Assembly: GCA_027625915.1 (NCBI GenBank) | Contig: JANTQA010000057.1 | Span: 4,402,001-4,466,000 of the forward strand | Direction: 5' to 3' | Length of the DNA: 64,000 nucleotides | Source of the DNA: Anaeramoeba flamelloides | Taxonomy: Eukaryota; Metamonada; Anaeramoebidae | Shown: positions 34,391 through 45,700 of the stretch, piece after piece | Layout of the letters: every line of letters starts with the position of its first letter | Position numbering within the stretch: position 1 is the stretch's first letter | Program-made: the position numbers and the translations under genes | The notes under the pieces: model-generated | What the model saw: only the letters and a program-made list of their open reading frames with translations | Told to the model about the DNA's origin: nothing | Databases searched by the model: none

Positions 34391-35958
34391 TTATTTTATT
34401 TTGTTCTTTGAAAGGAATTTTGTTCTTGATTTGTTCAACAACAATTTTTTTTTACTATACGTTATTAATTTTTTTTTTTTTTTGAGAAAAGAATTTGATC
34501 GAAAAATAAAAAAGAAGGGATCAAAATTTCATTTCTGATCTTGAATTGAATTCAACACAATAAAAACAAGACAATAATAAAGGAACAAACCTTCAAAACA
34601 AACTAATTTAAAAGATTCGATTCACTTCAAAGAACTAAAAATTTCGATCAGAAAAATAATGCAAATCAAAAAATAAAAAAAAATTCTGTTTAAACAACCT
34701 ATTTAATCACACACCACCTAGCTTGATTAAAGATTTTTTTTGTATTATTAAGAAACTGAAAAACCTTAACAACCACTGATCTTATGTACCAATACACCTA
34801 ACCCGAATCTTAATTGCACATAAAGAATTTTAATCCTTTAAATAAGGCTTTGTTTTTAATTATTTTTAGGGAGAAGTGTGGGTTGTGTGTTCTGTTATTC
34901 TAAAAAAGTGTGATCATAAATTGTTTTTAAAAAAGTTTTGAAAATAGGCTCATTTAAACTGTTTGACTGATTTCTGATATTTTTGACAACTTTTTTGTTA
35001 CACTTCTATAAAACAGAACCACTACTCTATAAATTCATATATTGAATTGAATTTGAGATTTAAAATTTCATTTTCAGTTTTTCACATTCATTTATATTTT
35101 TTTAAACAAGAATTTTGAAAACACATTTATTGGTGGGACTTGTCACAGGTTTATTTCTTAAGGGAGTACACCCATTTTCAAACTTTTAAATGTCTAATTA
35201 TATTTGTAATTACAATACAAAAATCATTTCTTTCTCCAAATAAATTAATATTTTAAAAATATCTAAGAGATATTTTTTGGAATCTTTGATTATTATTACT
35301 GTCATTTTTGGATTAATAACTGATAATTTTTTCCTTCAATTCCCCCAAATATTTTAATCCTACTAATTAATTGGTGCAATGGAAAAAGCCCAAGATCTTC
35401 ACAAAAGTACTTGAAAGTAAATCTTTTTAGAAATTAAATTTAGCTCTTATTTTTTTGAACTAGAATGGATTAAAATTTTGTTACTTTGAATTTTATAGTA
35501 TCTTAAATGCAGTAAACAAAATAAACAAATATAAAACCTTTTAAAATAGCAATATAAAAACATTTTCCTAATTAAAGACTTTTCCTTTGGAATTATTTTG
35601 AATTACTGATTAATTCTCAATAATCTGATAAATGTATATTTTTTTTTTCAAACTGATTTCTAAAATCTATGCAATTAACCAAAAAGAAACTCAATTAAAA
35701 ATTCACAAGCTCTTTTGATTTTTGAAAACAGAATTCTATCAAATCAGATGGAAAAAATAATGAAGTGCTAAGATAATATTTCTCAATTAGTTTCTCTTCT
35801 CTTTTATAATAACCAGTTTTTTTTTTAAAAAAAATTAATAACTCTTAAAAACTAAAAAGAAACAAATAAAAATACTAAATTAATTTTCAAATTTTCCATT
35901 TTTTTTATTTCAATAATTAATTCCAAAAATTATTTTTTAAAGATTTTATGTTTTAGAA
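34391..35958. other. AT-rich intergenic sequence
   Basis: There is no gene or repeat that I can support. The motif CTTAAGGGAGTACACCC near 35158 recalls the ends of the CTTAAGGGATTA element but no partner end was found. Confidence 0.5.
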
Positions 35959-38388
35959 ATGAAGTTGTCAATGAATAGTAATGACCCTGAAAAGCAAAAC
36001 AATATTTATACGAGAGGATTAGAAATTCTCAAATTTGAAGAATTGGAAAAATTTAAATCATTTTATTTGAAACTTAATCCCAAAACAAGTGAATATAATA
36101 ACGAAACCAAGGTTGATTATTCTTCAACTGAACAATTGAATAATTCTTTTACAAAAGAAGGATTGACAGATTATGATTCAAAATCCTATATTTTATCGAA
36201 AGAACATAAAAATATAATTCAAGAAAAACACCAAAATAAAGAGAACCATACACATATGAGTAATGATGATGAACAATCAATTTCTGAAATTTCATTTTCT
36301 GAAGAAGAATTTGAAAATTCTGATGAATTATCGGAAAATAGATCTTTCAATATTTCTTCGAATTCTGAAGTTGGCTCTGATTATGATGATGATGGCTATG
36401 ACGAAGAATTGAAAGAAAATGAACACTTACAAACACGAAGAAATAGAACCCAAGCTAAAGGAAGAGGAGATAGTGAAAAGAGAATAATAAAAGTAAATAG
36501 AGGAAATGAAAGAGGAAGAGAAAGAGAAAGAGAAAGAGAATTCACAGATTATTCAGATAATTATGAGGAAGGATCTTATGAGGAAGAATCATATGGCGAT
36601 GAGGACGAAGGATTTTCTGACAATACCGATGATGAAGAAGAAGATTATGATGATTCCTCTGATAATTATAATTATAATGATAATAATAATGAGAATGAGA
36701 ATGCTATTGGGAATGAAAACGGGAATTTCAACGAATTTCAAACACCACGAAATTATTCACAAAACCCTAATAAAAATTCATCAACAAAAAGGAGTGCCTT
36801 TCAATTATTAAATAAAAAAAGGCAATTTTTCCGGTCTCAGATCGATGATCAAATGCAATTCCATTCCAAAGATCCAATCCAAAGAATTAAACAAACATCG
36901 AACCAAAAGCAAAACGAAAACTTGATGAATAACAACCAAAATGGAATAAATAAAGACAAATTAAATAAACAACCAGTTTCTGGCCCCTTTTCAAAATTAA
37001 AAACGATTACGGTCAATGCAAAGACATACATCATTTTAAAACAGGTAGGCCGAGGCGGTAGTAGTAAAGTGTTCAAAGTCTTGAGCAAAGATTTTACAAG
37101 CATTTATGCTCTGAAAAAAGTCTACATCAAAGGAATCGACCCCAAATCGTTGGAATTATATAAAAACGAAATCATTTTATTAGAGAAATTAAAAGGGAAA
37201 AAAAATATTATCCAGTTAATCGATTACGAAATTAACAAAAAAAAGGGGATTTTTAATATAATTCTCGAATTTGGAGAAATCGATTTAGCCAAGAAATTGG
37301 ATTTACTCAAATTAAATTCAAAAAATGGAATAATTAATCCAAATTTTTTAAGATTAACCTGGCAACAAATGTTAGAAGCAGTGCATACCATTCACGAACA
37401 AAGAATTATTCATGGCGATCTAAAGCCCGCGAATTTTCTTTTTGTTGAGGGAACCTTAAAATTGATCGATTTTGGGATCGCCAAGGCAATCCAAAATGAT
37501 ACAACCAATATTGAAAGACAGGGGCAGGTTGGAACATTGAACTATATGTCACCCGAGGCGATTATAGACATCAGACCACAAAATCGAAGAAACAATCACA
37601 GCCAAAAAATAAATAGACTAAACAACCCCAATAATAATAATAAGGACAATCAATCATCTATTAAAAATAATAATAGCCAAAGCAATAACAATAATCAAGA
37701 ATTTGGAAATGATAATAATCCGAATGACAATAATGATCAGTGCCTAATCAAGGTAAGCAGAGCAAGCGACATATGGAGTTTAGGCTGTATATTATACCAA
37801 ATGGTGTATGGCTACCCACCATTTTCGAATCTGTCGATGTTTCAAAAAATACGAGCCATCGTGGACCCACAGCATAAAATCCATTTCCCCCACACCAAAG
37901 ACCCCTATTTAACCCAGGTGATTTCAATGTGCCTACAAAAAGCGAAAAATAATAGACCCCTGATCCCCTTTTTATTGCAACACCCTTACATCAAGCCCCT
38001 ATCAAACACCGTGGATAAATCAGTGCCGTTCAACGATTTGACAACACCAAAGAAAGATTTAAATAATAACACCTGTGAGAACTCGAACTCCGTTCAAATT
38101 ACGCAAAGCCAATTACACGATATAATGAAAATTTGCAGACAAGTTAATATAAAAATTAATTTTGAAGGAAGATCCGGACAAGCCTTGGCTAAATATATTT
38201 TCCAATGCTTGAAAAAAAAAATCAAAATAGATCTAGACCAATTTTCAAGCCAACTGTTACCTAAAAACAGTAATTCAACGCTATTATCAATGAAAAAACC
38301 TAAACTTCAAAAGAAAAAAATTTCTTCTTCAATTAGAAATAATAACAAAAGAACGAAAAGGACTAAAAGGAAAATTAAAAAAAAATAA
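35959..38388 (+). CDS. MPS1/TTK-like dual-specificity kinase
   Basis: An 809-residue intronless protein. Residues 1-350 are acidic and Asn/Ser-rich with a short Arg/Glu run, as in the long N-termini of MPS1. The kinase begins about residue 350 with VNAKTYIILKQVGRGGSSKV, a signature of MPS1/TTK. The ATP-binding Lys is in YALKKV (about 385). The catalytic loop is HGDLKPANFL (about 485-494; MPS1 has HSDLKPANF), DFG is LIDFGIAKAI (about 504), and TTNI then GTLNYMSPEA (about 525) match MPS1. An Asn-rich insert of about 55 residues (538-595) sits between PEA and DIWSLG, where animal TTK has a shorter loop. The kinase ends about residue 690 (LLQHPYIKPL); a basic tail follows. MPS1 acts in the spindle checkpoint at kinetochores. 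Assignment rests on these family motifs. Confidence 0.93.
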   Translation: MKLSMNSNDPEKQNNIYTRGLEILKFEELEKFKSFYLKLNPKTSEYNNETKVDYSSTEQLNNSFTKEGLTDYDSKSYILSKEHKNIIQEKHQNKENHTHMSNDDEQSISEISFSEEEFENSDELSENRSFNISSNSEVGSDYDDDGYDEELKENEHLQTRRNRTQAKGRGDSEKRIIKVNRGNERGREREREREFTDYSDNYEEGSYEEESYGDEDEGFSDNTDDEEEDYDDSSDNYNYNDNNNENENAIGNENGNFNEFQTPRNYSQNPNKNSSTKRSAFQLLNKKRQFFRSQIDDQMQFHSKDPIQRIKQTSNQKQNENLMNNNQNGINKDKLNKQPVSGPFSKLKTITVNAKTYIILKQVGRGGSSKVFKVLSKDFTSIYALKKVYIKGIDPKSLELYKNEIILLEKLKGKKNIIQLIDYEINKKKGIFNIILEFGEIDLAKKLDLLKLNSKNGIINPNFLRLTWQQMLEAVHTIHEQRIIHGDLKPANFLFVEGTLKLIDFGIAKAIQNDTTNIERQGQVGTLNYMSPEAIIDIRPQNRRNNHSQKINRLNNPNNNNKDNQSSIKNNNSQSNNNNQEFGNDNNPNDNNDQCLIKVSRASDIWSLGCILYQMVYGYPPFSNLSMFQKIRAIVDPQHKIHFPHTKDPYLTQVISMCLQKAKNNRPLIPFLLQHPYIKPLSNTVDKSVPFNDLTTPKKDLNNNTCENSNSVQITQSQLHDIMKICRQVNIKINFEGRSGQALAKYIFQCLKKKIKIDLDQFSSQLLPKNSNSTLLSMKKPKLQKKKISSSIRNNNKRTKRTKRKIKKK

Positions 38389-39049
38389 TCTTCTTCTTTA
38401 TTTTCATTCCCTTTTTGTTTTCCTTTTCTTTTTCTTTTTCTTTTTCTTTTTCATTAAGTCGCTCATTTAAAATCATTTTTTGTTGATATTTTTCATTTAA
38501 TTTCTTAACCAACTTTTCAATATCTTTTTTCTTTTTTTTACTGCAATTTTGAATTTATAAATTAAATTTTTAATTTATTTTTATATTTTTCATTTTTATT
38601 CTCATTTATTTATTAATTGGTTTTTTTTTTTTTTTTTTTGGAAAAATAATTAATAAAAATCAATCTATTTTTATTTCTTTTTTTATTGATGTTTCGATCT
38701 TTTATCAATGGTTTACATTAAGAAGATCGACTTATATTTTCTAAATGAATTTAAATGTAAATTTTATTTGTTTGTTTATAATCGAAAAAATCTAATAATC
38801 TTTTTTTTTTAGGAGATTTGGATCATTTCTTATAAGAGTTTCCCAAACCTGAAAGATATAGAAAGGATCTATCAAAACAAATTCAAATAAAAAAAATTAA
38901 ATCAAAAATAAAAAATTCATTAAATAAACAAGATTATATATATATAATGTTTTTTGTTAATATAAATAAATTTTACTTTTTACAGAAATGTTTTTAAAGA
39001 ATGAAACCATATTTAAAGTAGATAATTGATTTTTTAAAATCAATTAGTC
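38389..39049. other. 3' flank of the MPS1-like gene with a TTTTTC microsatellite
   Basis: A TTTTTC hexamer run lies at about 38417-38452. A stretch at 38815-38890 is open on the plus strand after a strong T-rich acceptor (EIWIISYKSFPNLKDIERIY and a stop) and also open on the minus strand; I cannot tell whether it is a terminal exon. Confidence 0.4.
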
Positions 39050-40850
39050 AAAAAAGTAATACTAAATATTATTAATTTATATTAAAAAATATAAAATTAA
39101 TAAAAATTTATTGACTCCAATTGACTTTAATGAAATTTTTAATCAAGCTAAAATTAAAGAAATAATCAAATTTCGAAAAAAAAGAAATCAGTTATCGAAT
39201 TTGACAAATTAAATCATAATAAATTTATAAAAAAACTGACACACGCAATATTTATGAAATTCCGATTGTTTATAAATATAAAACAGTTCTAAATATTTTT
39301 TTTAAAATTGGATAACAGACGAAACTGAAAAAAGTATAAATTTATTAACAAAAGAAATATATTATTATTTCATAAATCATGAGGATGATGGAGTACCATT
39401 AAATTATTGACCTTTCTCTATAAATCAATTTCTTCCAATATTATGGTAATAATCCATATAAATTGGAATTCAATACTCTTGGAACTTAATTTCTAAAAAA
39501 AAATTTATTTAAAAAATATTTGGGAACAAGAATTGATATTTTAAATTTATTAAGGAAATATAAAAAAATAAAAAATAAAAATAAAAATATAGATTTATTT
39601 ATTTAGAATTATTTCTAGATATACTAAAATATTTTGACTATATACAACACTCATTAATATGTCATTCTATTAAAAAAAAATAAAAAATTAAACAATCAAA
39701 TAGGCTCTGAAGATATTATAAAACAGAACGAATCGGGGTTTATCAAGGATGGATCCCTTATCATCAATTCTCTTCGAATTTATCTCTCATTTTCTATAAG
39801 AAAAGTTAATAAACTTTAACTTATTATGTTCAAATGTATGTAGATGATCTTATTCTCATTATGAAGAGACCTTTAATCACTCATAAAAATTAATTTTGAA
39901 AGGATTTTACTCATTATACAAAGATTTGAATGAACTCCCATAATAAAAAAACTAACTAAATACGAAAAAAGAATCAATATATATATATTTATCTTAGAAT
40001 TTTGTTAAAAAATCTTAAATTGAATTTTATAATATTAGAAAAGTTATTGGAAATACTTAATCAATTATTTAAACAAAATAAATTCAATAATAGAGTAACA
40101 ATAGCTTCTTTCAAACTCTCATTTTAAGTTAACATTTATTATGACCCCGAAATATTTGATTTGAAACAAAGTGATTTTGAAAGAATTGGTAGATTTTTCA
40201 ATAAATTGGTTAGAAATTTCTTACAAATTAAAAGTCATTCGTTATGATAAATTTATTATACTGAAGCAAAAAGTGATCTCACTAGATTAAAAAATCTATT
40301 GAAGAAAATATATTTTGATTGAAAACTTAGATTTCAAAAATTTAAAAAAATTAAAACTTTACTAAAATTTTTGGTGAACAAAATTATGAAAACTAATAAA
40401 TTCAAATAAATTTTTGAAAATTTTTGATGTATTTATATTTCATAAATCTTTTTACTTTAGATTGGAAAAAAGCAATTTATTGGTTTAAATGTTAAGAAAC
40501 TTTGTAAAAGTTGTTGATCTTCAACATATTCTTTTTTCAAGAACAGTTTTATTTTAATTTTCTGTATTTATAAAAATTGAAATTGAACAAAAACTTTTTA
40601 TAAATTTTTTAAATTCAACAGTGGAATGATATTAGGAGACTCCTTTTTCTGATCATTTGAATTTGAGCAATTCCACACTAAACATCTAAATTAAATCCTA
40701 ACCACTACTAGATATTTAAAGGTTTTAGGAACAGTCAATTATTTTGTCCAATATGTGTACTCTATGAATCAAAGACAAAATGTATTGTTTTACACTTCAC
40801 TTGACTTGTTACAACTCAAAATTATGTACTTAAGTCACATATAGCGAAAT
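39050..40850 (+). mobile_element. Degenerate LINE, second copy
   Basis: Translated pieces give VPLNY*PFSINQFLPILW (the RPIS block with a stop), GVYQGWI, a YVDDLILIMKRP catalytic block and further downstream QSDFERIGRFFNKLVRNFL. The order and wording match the LINE at 25195-26760, so it is the same family. It has many stops and frameshifts and is inactive. The 5' limit is uncertain, and the 3' limit near 40850 is an estimate. Confidence 0.75.
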
Positions 40851-41116
40851 TTATTTTGTTATTTTCATTGATCTACCCCCTTAAAAGGAACTTCCATTAA
40901 ATAATTATGAATTATTACAGTTTTACTTTTTTGCTTTTTAATTGACATTTTCGATTTCTTATTGTGACGAATCAAAAATTACTTTACCTTCTTTAAAGTG
41001 TAAACCTCGAAGAAGGATCTTTGGAAAAAAATGAAAGGAGAAATTTTGAAAGTGTGTTTCATTTTTCTGTAAAATCAAATTTCAATTTGAAATTACAAAC
41101 AAAGTATTTTCCAATC

Positions 41117-42703
41117 ATGCTAACCTTCAATCGGACAATAAAAAATATGTTCCCCAACCGAGTAAGACAGCCAATTACGTATTATTCATATTACAAGCAC
41201 ACGGTCGAATTATTATTTTCGATTGAAAATTTTTCTGATCGTAGCCGACAAACAGAGGCAAGCAAAGGCCACAACAGCAAGGAGGAACTTGATCATTACT
41301 GTCAAATTTTGAATTTAAATTCGGATCTTAAACTGCTGCCAACAATACACGTCGCGGGCACAAAGGGAAAAGGTTCTACGTGTTCACTTGCTGAGAGTAT
41401 ATTAAGAAGCATGGGCTATCAAACAGGGCTATTTACAAGCCCACATCTATTAACACCAAGAGAGCGTATCCGTCTCAATGGCCAAAACATTAGCAGGGAA
41501 GAATTTGTGGAATTGTTTTGGAAGCTTCACACACGATTGTCAGCCAACAAAACGAAACAGTTTCCATACTTGCCATCCTTTTTCCGATATTTGACACTGA
41601 TGTCATTATATGCCTTTACAAAGAAACAAACAGAAGCGTCAATCGTCGAAGTTGGGATTGGTGGGAGGTATGACTCAACAAATATAGTGCACCCAGACGT
41701 ATGTGGGATCACTACTCTCGACTATGATCACACATCAATCCTGGGTGACACGTTGGAAGAGATTGCATGGGAAAAGGCCGGAATCATCAAAGGCGGTGTT
41801 CCCGTTTATGTATCGCCACAGCCAGAAGGGCCGATGAAGGTGATCACTGATTATTCCAAAAAAATGCAAGCACCAATCCAAATAATCCCACAACTCCATG
41901 ATTTGGTAAGCGCATGGGAATCAAAATTAAAGGAAGGTAACCAGCCCATTGAACAGTATTATCAAAACGGGAAAAATTTTCAATTGAGCTTACAAGGAAA
42001 CCACCAAAAGATCAATGCCGCATTGGCAATTTCACTTGTGGTCCAATTTTTAAAATCAAGAAAAGGATTTGTTGATGACGTCTTTTCAAAGTGTATAACT
42101 CTACCTAACACAAGGAACCCAGAGAAGGCACTTTTAAACTCCCAAGTGAAGACAATTGAGAGCACACAAAAAATTTCTCAAATGATCCCTCATTTCATCC
42201 ATGGTTTGGAAAATTGTGTCTGGAACGGCAGGTGTCAAATTGAAACCGATAAAGAATATAAAAATGATCGTGTGAAATGGTTTTTAGATGGTGCGCACAC
42301 AGAAAAGAGTATTTCTCATGCAATAGAATGGTTCCACAGTAAAGTGTCCAAAGGGCAGGAAAAATGCTTGAATATTCTTTTATTTTCATGCACAGCTGGT
42401 AGGAACCCAGAACTGTTTTACAAATCAATCACTAACAAAAATGTCATCGACATTGCAATATTTGTGCCTACGATGAAGGATGTTTTTACCTCTGAAACAC
42501 TCAAACAAATGAAAATTCTTTGGGATAGGTTTCCTCAAAACCAAAACAATCCCTCAATACAATTGGATTCTTTAGCAGACGGAATTCAGCAAATTTCCAA
42601 AATTGCAAATTCTGGAAATAAAAACATCAATATATTTGTCACTGGCAGCTTGCATCTTGTAGGGGATGTACTAAAACTGAAAAATTTTGTTCAGGGTGAT
42701 TAA
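41117..42703 (+). CDS. FPGS: Folylpolyglutamate synthase
   Basis: A 528-residue protein if the start is the ATG at 41117; the frame stays open upstream to 41021 but only with TTG, so I prefer 41117. The Mur-ligase fold is clear: a YKHTVELLFSIEN entry helix, the P-loop HVAGTKGKGSTC (about residues 78-89), FTSPHLLTPRERIRLNG, EVGIGGRYDSTN, LDYDHTSILGDTLEEIAWEKAGI, and a C-terminal NGRCQIE...WFLDGAHTEKS block. The enzyme adds glutamates to folates using ATP and keeps them in the cell. The first 40 residues are basic and hydroxylated (RTIKNMFPNRVRQ), which could be a mitochondrial presequence, as one form of FPGS is mitochondrial in other eukaryotes; this is inference. No intron is needed. Confidence 0.93.
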   Translation: MLTFNRTIKNMFPNRVRQPITYYSYYKHTVELLFSIENFSDRSRQTEASKGHNSKEELDHYCQILNLNSDLKLLPTIHVAGTKGKGSTCSLAESILRSMGYQTGLFTSPHLLTPRERIRLNGQNISREEFVELFWKLHTRLSANKTKQFPYLPSFFRYLTLMSLYAFTKKQTEASIVEVGIGGRYDSTNIVHPDVCGITTLDYDHTSILGDTLEEIAWEKAGIIKGGVPVYVSPQPEGPMKVITDYSKKMQAPIQIIPQLHDLVSAWESKLKEGNQPIEQYYQNGKNFQLSLQGNHQKINAALAISLVVQFLKSRKGFVDDVFSKCITLPNTRNPEKALLNSQVKTIESTQKISQMIPHFIHGLENCVWNGRCQIETDKEYKNDRVKWFLDGAHTEKSISHAIEWFHSKVSKGQEKCLNILLFSCTAGRNPELFYKSITNKNVIDIAIFVPTMKDVFTSETLKQMKILWDRFPQNQNNPSIQLDSLADGIQQISKIANSGNKNINIFVTGSLHLVGDVLKLKNFVQGD

Positions 42704-42762
42704 TTATTTTTCTCAAAAAAATGATCTTTGCATTTTCTTTTTCTTTTTTTAATATATTTGTT

Positions 42763-42897
42763 TTACTTTTTCTTTGCCTTTTTCTTTTTCTTTTTCTTTT
42801 TCTTTTTCTTTTTCTTTTTCTTCAAAGAGGATTTTGTTTGGGTATTTCCAAACCAATTGGATATATTTTTAATATTATTAATCTCAAACGATTTTAT
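42763..42897 (-). CDS. Possible terminal exon of an unplaced minus-strand gene
   Basis: On the minus strand a TTTAG acceptor at 42898-42899 opens a 44-codon frame: IKSFEINNIKNISNWFGNTQ, a short link, then a long Lys run coded by AAGAAA repeats and a TAA stop. The unique part has codon texture like the real genes, whereas the opposite strand reads only as Phe/Leu repeats. The Lys run comes from the same hexamer microsatellite that yields KEKE tracts elsewhere. Upstream exons were not found (a micro-exon near 43010-43050 is conceivable). It would end convergently with the folate gene, about 60 bases from its stop. Confidence 0.35.
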   Translation of the reverse strand: MKSFEINNIKNISNWFGNTQTKSSLKKKKKKKKKKKKKKKAKKK

Positions 42898-43479
42898 CTA
42901 AATAAAAAATTAAATATCTTATTCGTTTGTTCAAATCTAATAAATTAATTTTTTTTTTTACTATTTTTCATTTTTACTTTTTTCTGTTTTTCAAGATCTT
43001 CTTACAATTAAAAATGAACAAAAATTATCTAAAAACAACTTTTTAATAATATTTGTTTTATTTTATCAAATCAAAAATTGAGATAAAATCAAAGACAAAT
43101 TCTGAATTGTAATTCAAAAAAAAGTATTATTTAAAAAATTATTAAAATATAAAAAAAGAAATATAGTATTATGTAAAATATTAAAAAATGTTAAAGATTA
43201 TCCTAATGGATCTTTTAAATATTTTTTTTTGTATATATACCAATGAAAACTTCATATCAACTCAAGGAAGGAAATTTCCAATTTTACTTAATAAAATTTC
43301 TTCAAAGGAAATCAAAATCACATAATATTTATTATTAAGATTTTTATTTTTAATTAAACATTTTTGTATTCTTTGGTAAATTCATTTTTATTTTTGTTAG
43401 TTATCTTTATATCTTTTAATTTTGTAATACATTTGTAGTATATTAACTTTTATATAACTTCCTTGAACTAAACCCCATT
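42898..43479. other. AT-rich intergenic stretch
   Basis: Nothing more than AT-rich sequence is visible. Confidence 0.4.
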
Positions 43480-43507
43480 TCAAAAATTTTTACTCACCTA
43501 AAATAAT

Positions 43508-43514
<7 letters not shown>

Positions 43515-43573
<59 letters not shown>

Positions 43574-45053
43574 AGCACCCAAAATAACCTAAAATCATTT
43601 CAAACAAAAATTTAAATTTGAAATGTTATCAAAGGATAATAAGATATAGAATTAATAAAAAATTATCTTAGAAAGAAAATTTTAAAATTAAAAATTGTAT
43701 AGTTACTTAAAATAAAAAAATAACTTGAAAAAAAATTTTCAACATTCGGAATTTTTTTTTGGTTATTGTGATTTAATTATTTTTCCAAATTTTGTTAAAA
43801 TAAATTTTTTTTTTTTTTTGAAAAGTTTGTCTATACATCAAAACCCTCTAAGTTTTAACATTTAAAACACATCATACTTTACTGGAAATTTTTTTGGGGC
43901 CCTTTGCACCCCAAAATTGCCTAAAATGCTTGATTAAATAATTTATTCATTACAAAAGTTATTTTGACATCACAGAGAAAATTTATTTTATCCACCTTTA
44001 CCATTCAATATCAATATCTATATTTGATTCTAAATAAATGTTAAATAAAAAAAAATACAAATTAAATTTGAATAAAAAATCAAATTTTTTTTCATTGCAA
44101 AATTTTACAATTTTTTCAACAAGATTTTTTTCAAATTTTAAATGATTTGGCCAATAGTTCGAGTCAGATTAATAATTGATTTTTTTTTTATTTTTTACAA
44201 TTTTTTAATTTTTGACTTTTTAAAATCTAGACATAAAATAAACAATATTGTTGAATTAGAGACCATATATCAGAACTTATTTAACAATATCTGGATTAAT
44301 TTATTAAGGAAAAATTCAAATATCGCAAATATATTATTCAAATTTTTACCAATCACAAAATGCAATAAAAAAATTTGGTTTTGGAGATTATTTTATTATA
44401 TTGGAATAATATTTAAGAGTTATTTTTTATTTTATTTTAAATTTAGGTATAAATATTTTATCGATTAAAAAGTAATTTATATTTGTTTTATTCCAATTTA
44501 GTAAATTGAAATTATTTTACATTTTTTTTTTTTTTTTTTTGATTTTCAATTATTATCTATTGCTTAAATAAACGTTTTAGAAAATTAATCATATTAAAAA
44601 TTTAATTTTGGCCTAAAGAAATAAATTTCATTTTTCTCTTAATTCGATATTTATTGAAATTTTTTCTAACAAAAAAAAAATAAATTTCAAAGTAATTAAT
44701 TGTTTTATTTATTTTTTACATCATAAAATTAGCAATATTGTTGGTGGTTATTATTAATAAATCAATGTGTTGAGTTTTGAATTACTATTAATGTAATAAA
44801 ATTTCTGATTTAAAAAAATAAAATAAAAATAAAAATCTTTAAAAAAAATGTAAAAATGAATAATTATTATTTTTTTTTTCAATTTCATAAAACAAATCAA
44901 TAACTTAACTACTTTATCTTTGAACTATTTTGACTTTTTATTATAATTCAAATCTGGATGAAAGACAAATAAGAAATTAATATATTAGTAGATCAATATC
45001 ATTTTAAATATAATTTAAAAAACTTGATGAAATTTAGGCAAATCCGGGGTGCT

Positions 45054-45110
<57 letters not shown>
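43515..45110. repeat. TA microsatellite split by a transposon
   Basis: TA runs lie at 43515-43568 and 45059-45110, one on each side of the element. Confidence 0.85.
43569..45058 (+). mobile_element. Tc1/mariner-like DNA transposon relic
   Basis: The ends are inverted: left CCCTTAGCACCC...CTAAAAT, right reverse complement CCCTTAGCACCCCGGATTTG. The flanks are TA microsatellite. A third, internal end-like block (CCCTTTGCACCCCAAAATTG at about 43895) suggests either a nested or partly duplicated element. Around 44140-44300 a translation gives NDLANSSSQINN, which recalls the NDWPANSPDLNPIEN motif of Tc1/mariner transposases, then FLKSRHKINNIVELETIYQN, like the region after it (ELE..I...W..I). At about 1.5 kb the length also fits. 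The transposase is incomplete; the assignment is moderate. Confidence 0.5.
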
Positions 45111-45112
<2 letters not shown>

Positions 45113-45700
45113 TTTAGTATTAAATAACAACTGATAAATAAATATGATTTGTATTTCACTTTTAAATCATTCGAAATCTATAAAAACCTGATATTTTAAA
45201 AAATTAAAAAAAAATAAAACCAAAAAATAAAAAAAAGTGAGTCATAATTTTTGAAAAGAGAATTATGGCTTTTTTATTACCATTGTTTCAGGAAAAAATA
45301 GTTAACAACAAGATTTTTTAAACATGATCAAATTAATTTTAAAAGACATTTCATTAGTTTCAATTTTCATAGTGATTATTTGTATTTTCGAAGATATTTT
45401 TTTTTCCTCTGATCTTTTGTAAAAATAAAAAGTATCAATTATAAAATAAACACAAGAAAAAAAAAAGAAAAAAAAAAGAAAAAGAAAAGAAAAAGAAAAG
45501 AAAAAGAAAAAGAAAAGCAAAAGAAAAAAAAAATTTTTAAAATTAGAAAAAATAATTCTGATAAAAAAATTTGAAAATATTATTTTGATAAGAATACGGG
45601 AATAAATCTTAAAAAAACTTCCATTAATATTATAGAATGAGTCAAAATTTTTGAAAAATTGTTTATTTTTTAAAAACAAATTATTGGGAAAAAGTTGATA

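Larger units (their letters stand above)
43480..45700 (+). repeat. Purine-tract repeat family, copy 2 (interrupted)
   Basis: The left block ends 'aataataaattga' at about 43512; the right block resumes with CTTTAGTATTAAATAAC at 45112 and continues to the purine tract at about 45450-45530 and GAGTCAAAATTTTTGAAAAA near 45640. A DNA transposon (43569-45058) sits in the TA microsatellite between them. The long frame on the minus strand at 45302-45703 is low-complexity. Confidence 0.6.

Noticed and set aside
38390-38540. A minus-strand KEKE-containing frame after the MPS1-like gene.
   Set aside because: The frame runs antisense into the MPS1-like coding sequence before reaching a stop, and its Lys/Glu part is simply the hexamer microsatellite.
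41021-41116. An earlier start for the folate gene.
   Set aside because: The frame is open but begins with TTG; the first ATG is at 41117 and still includes the whole conserved domain.
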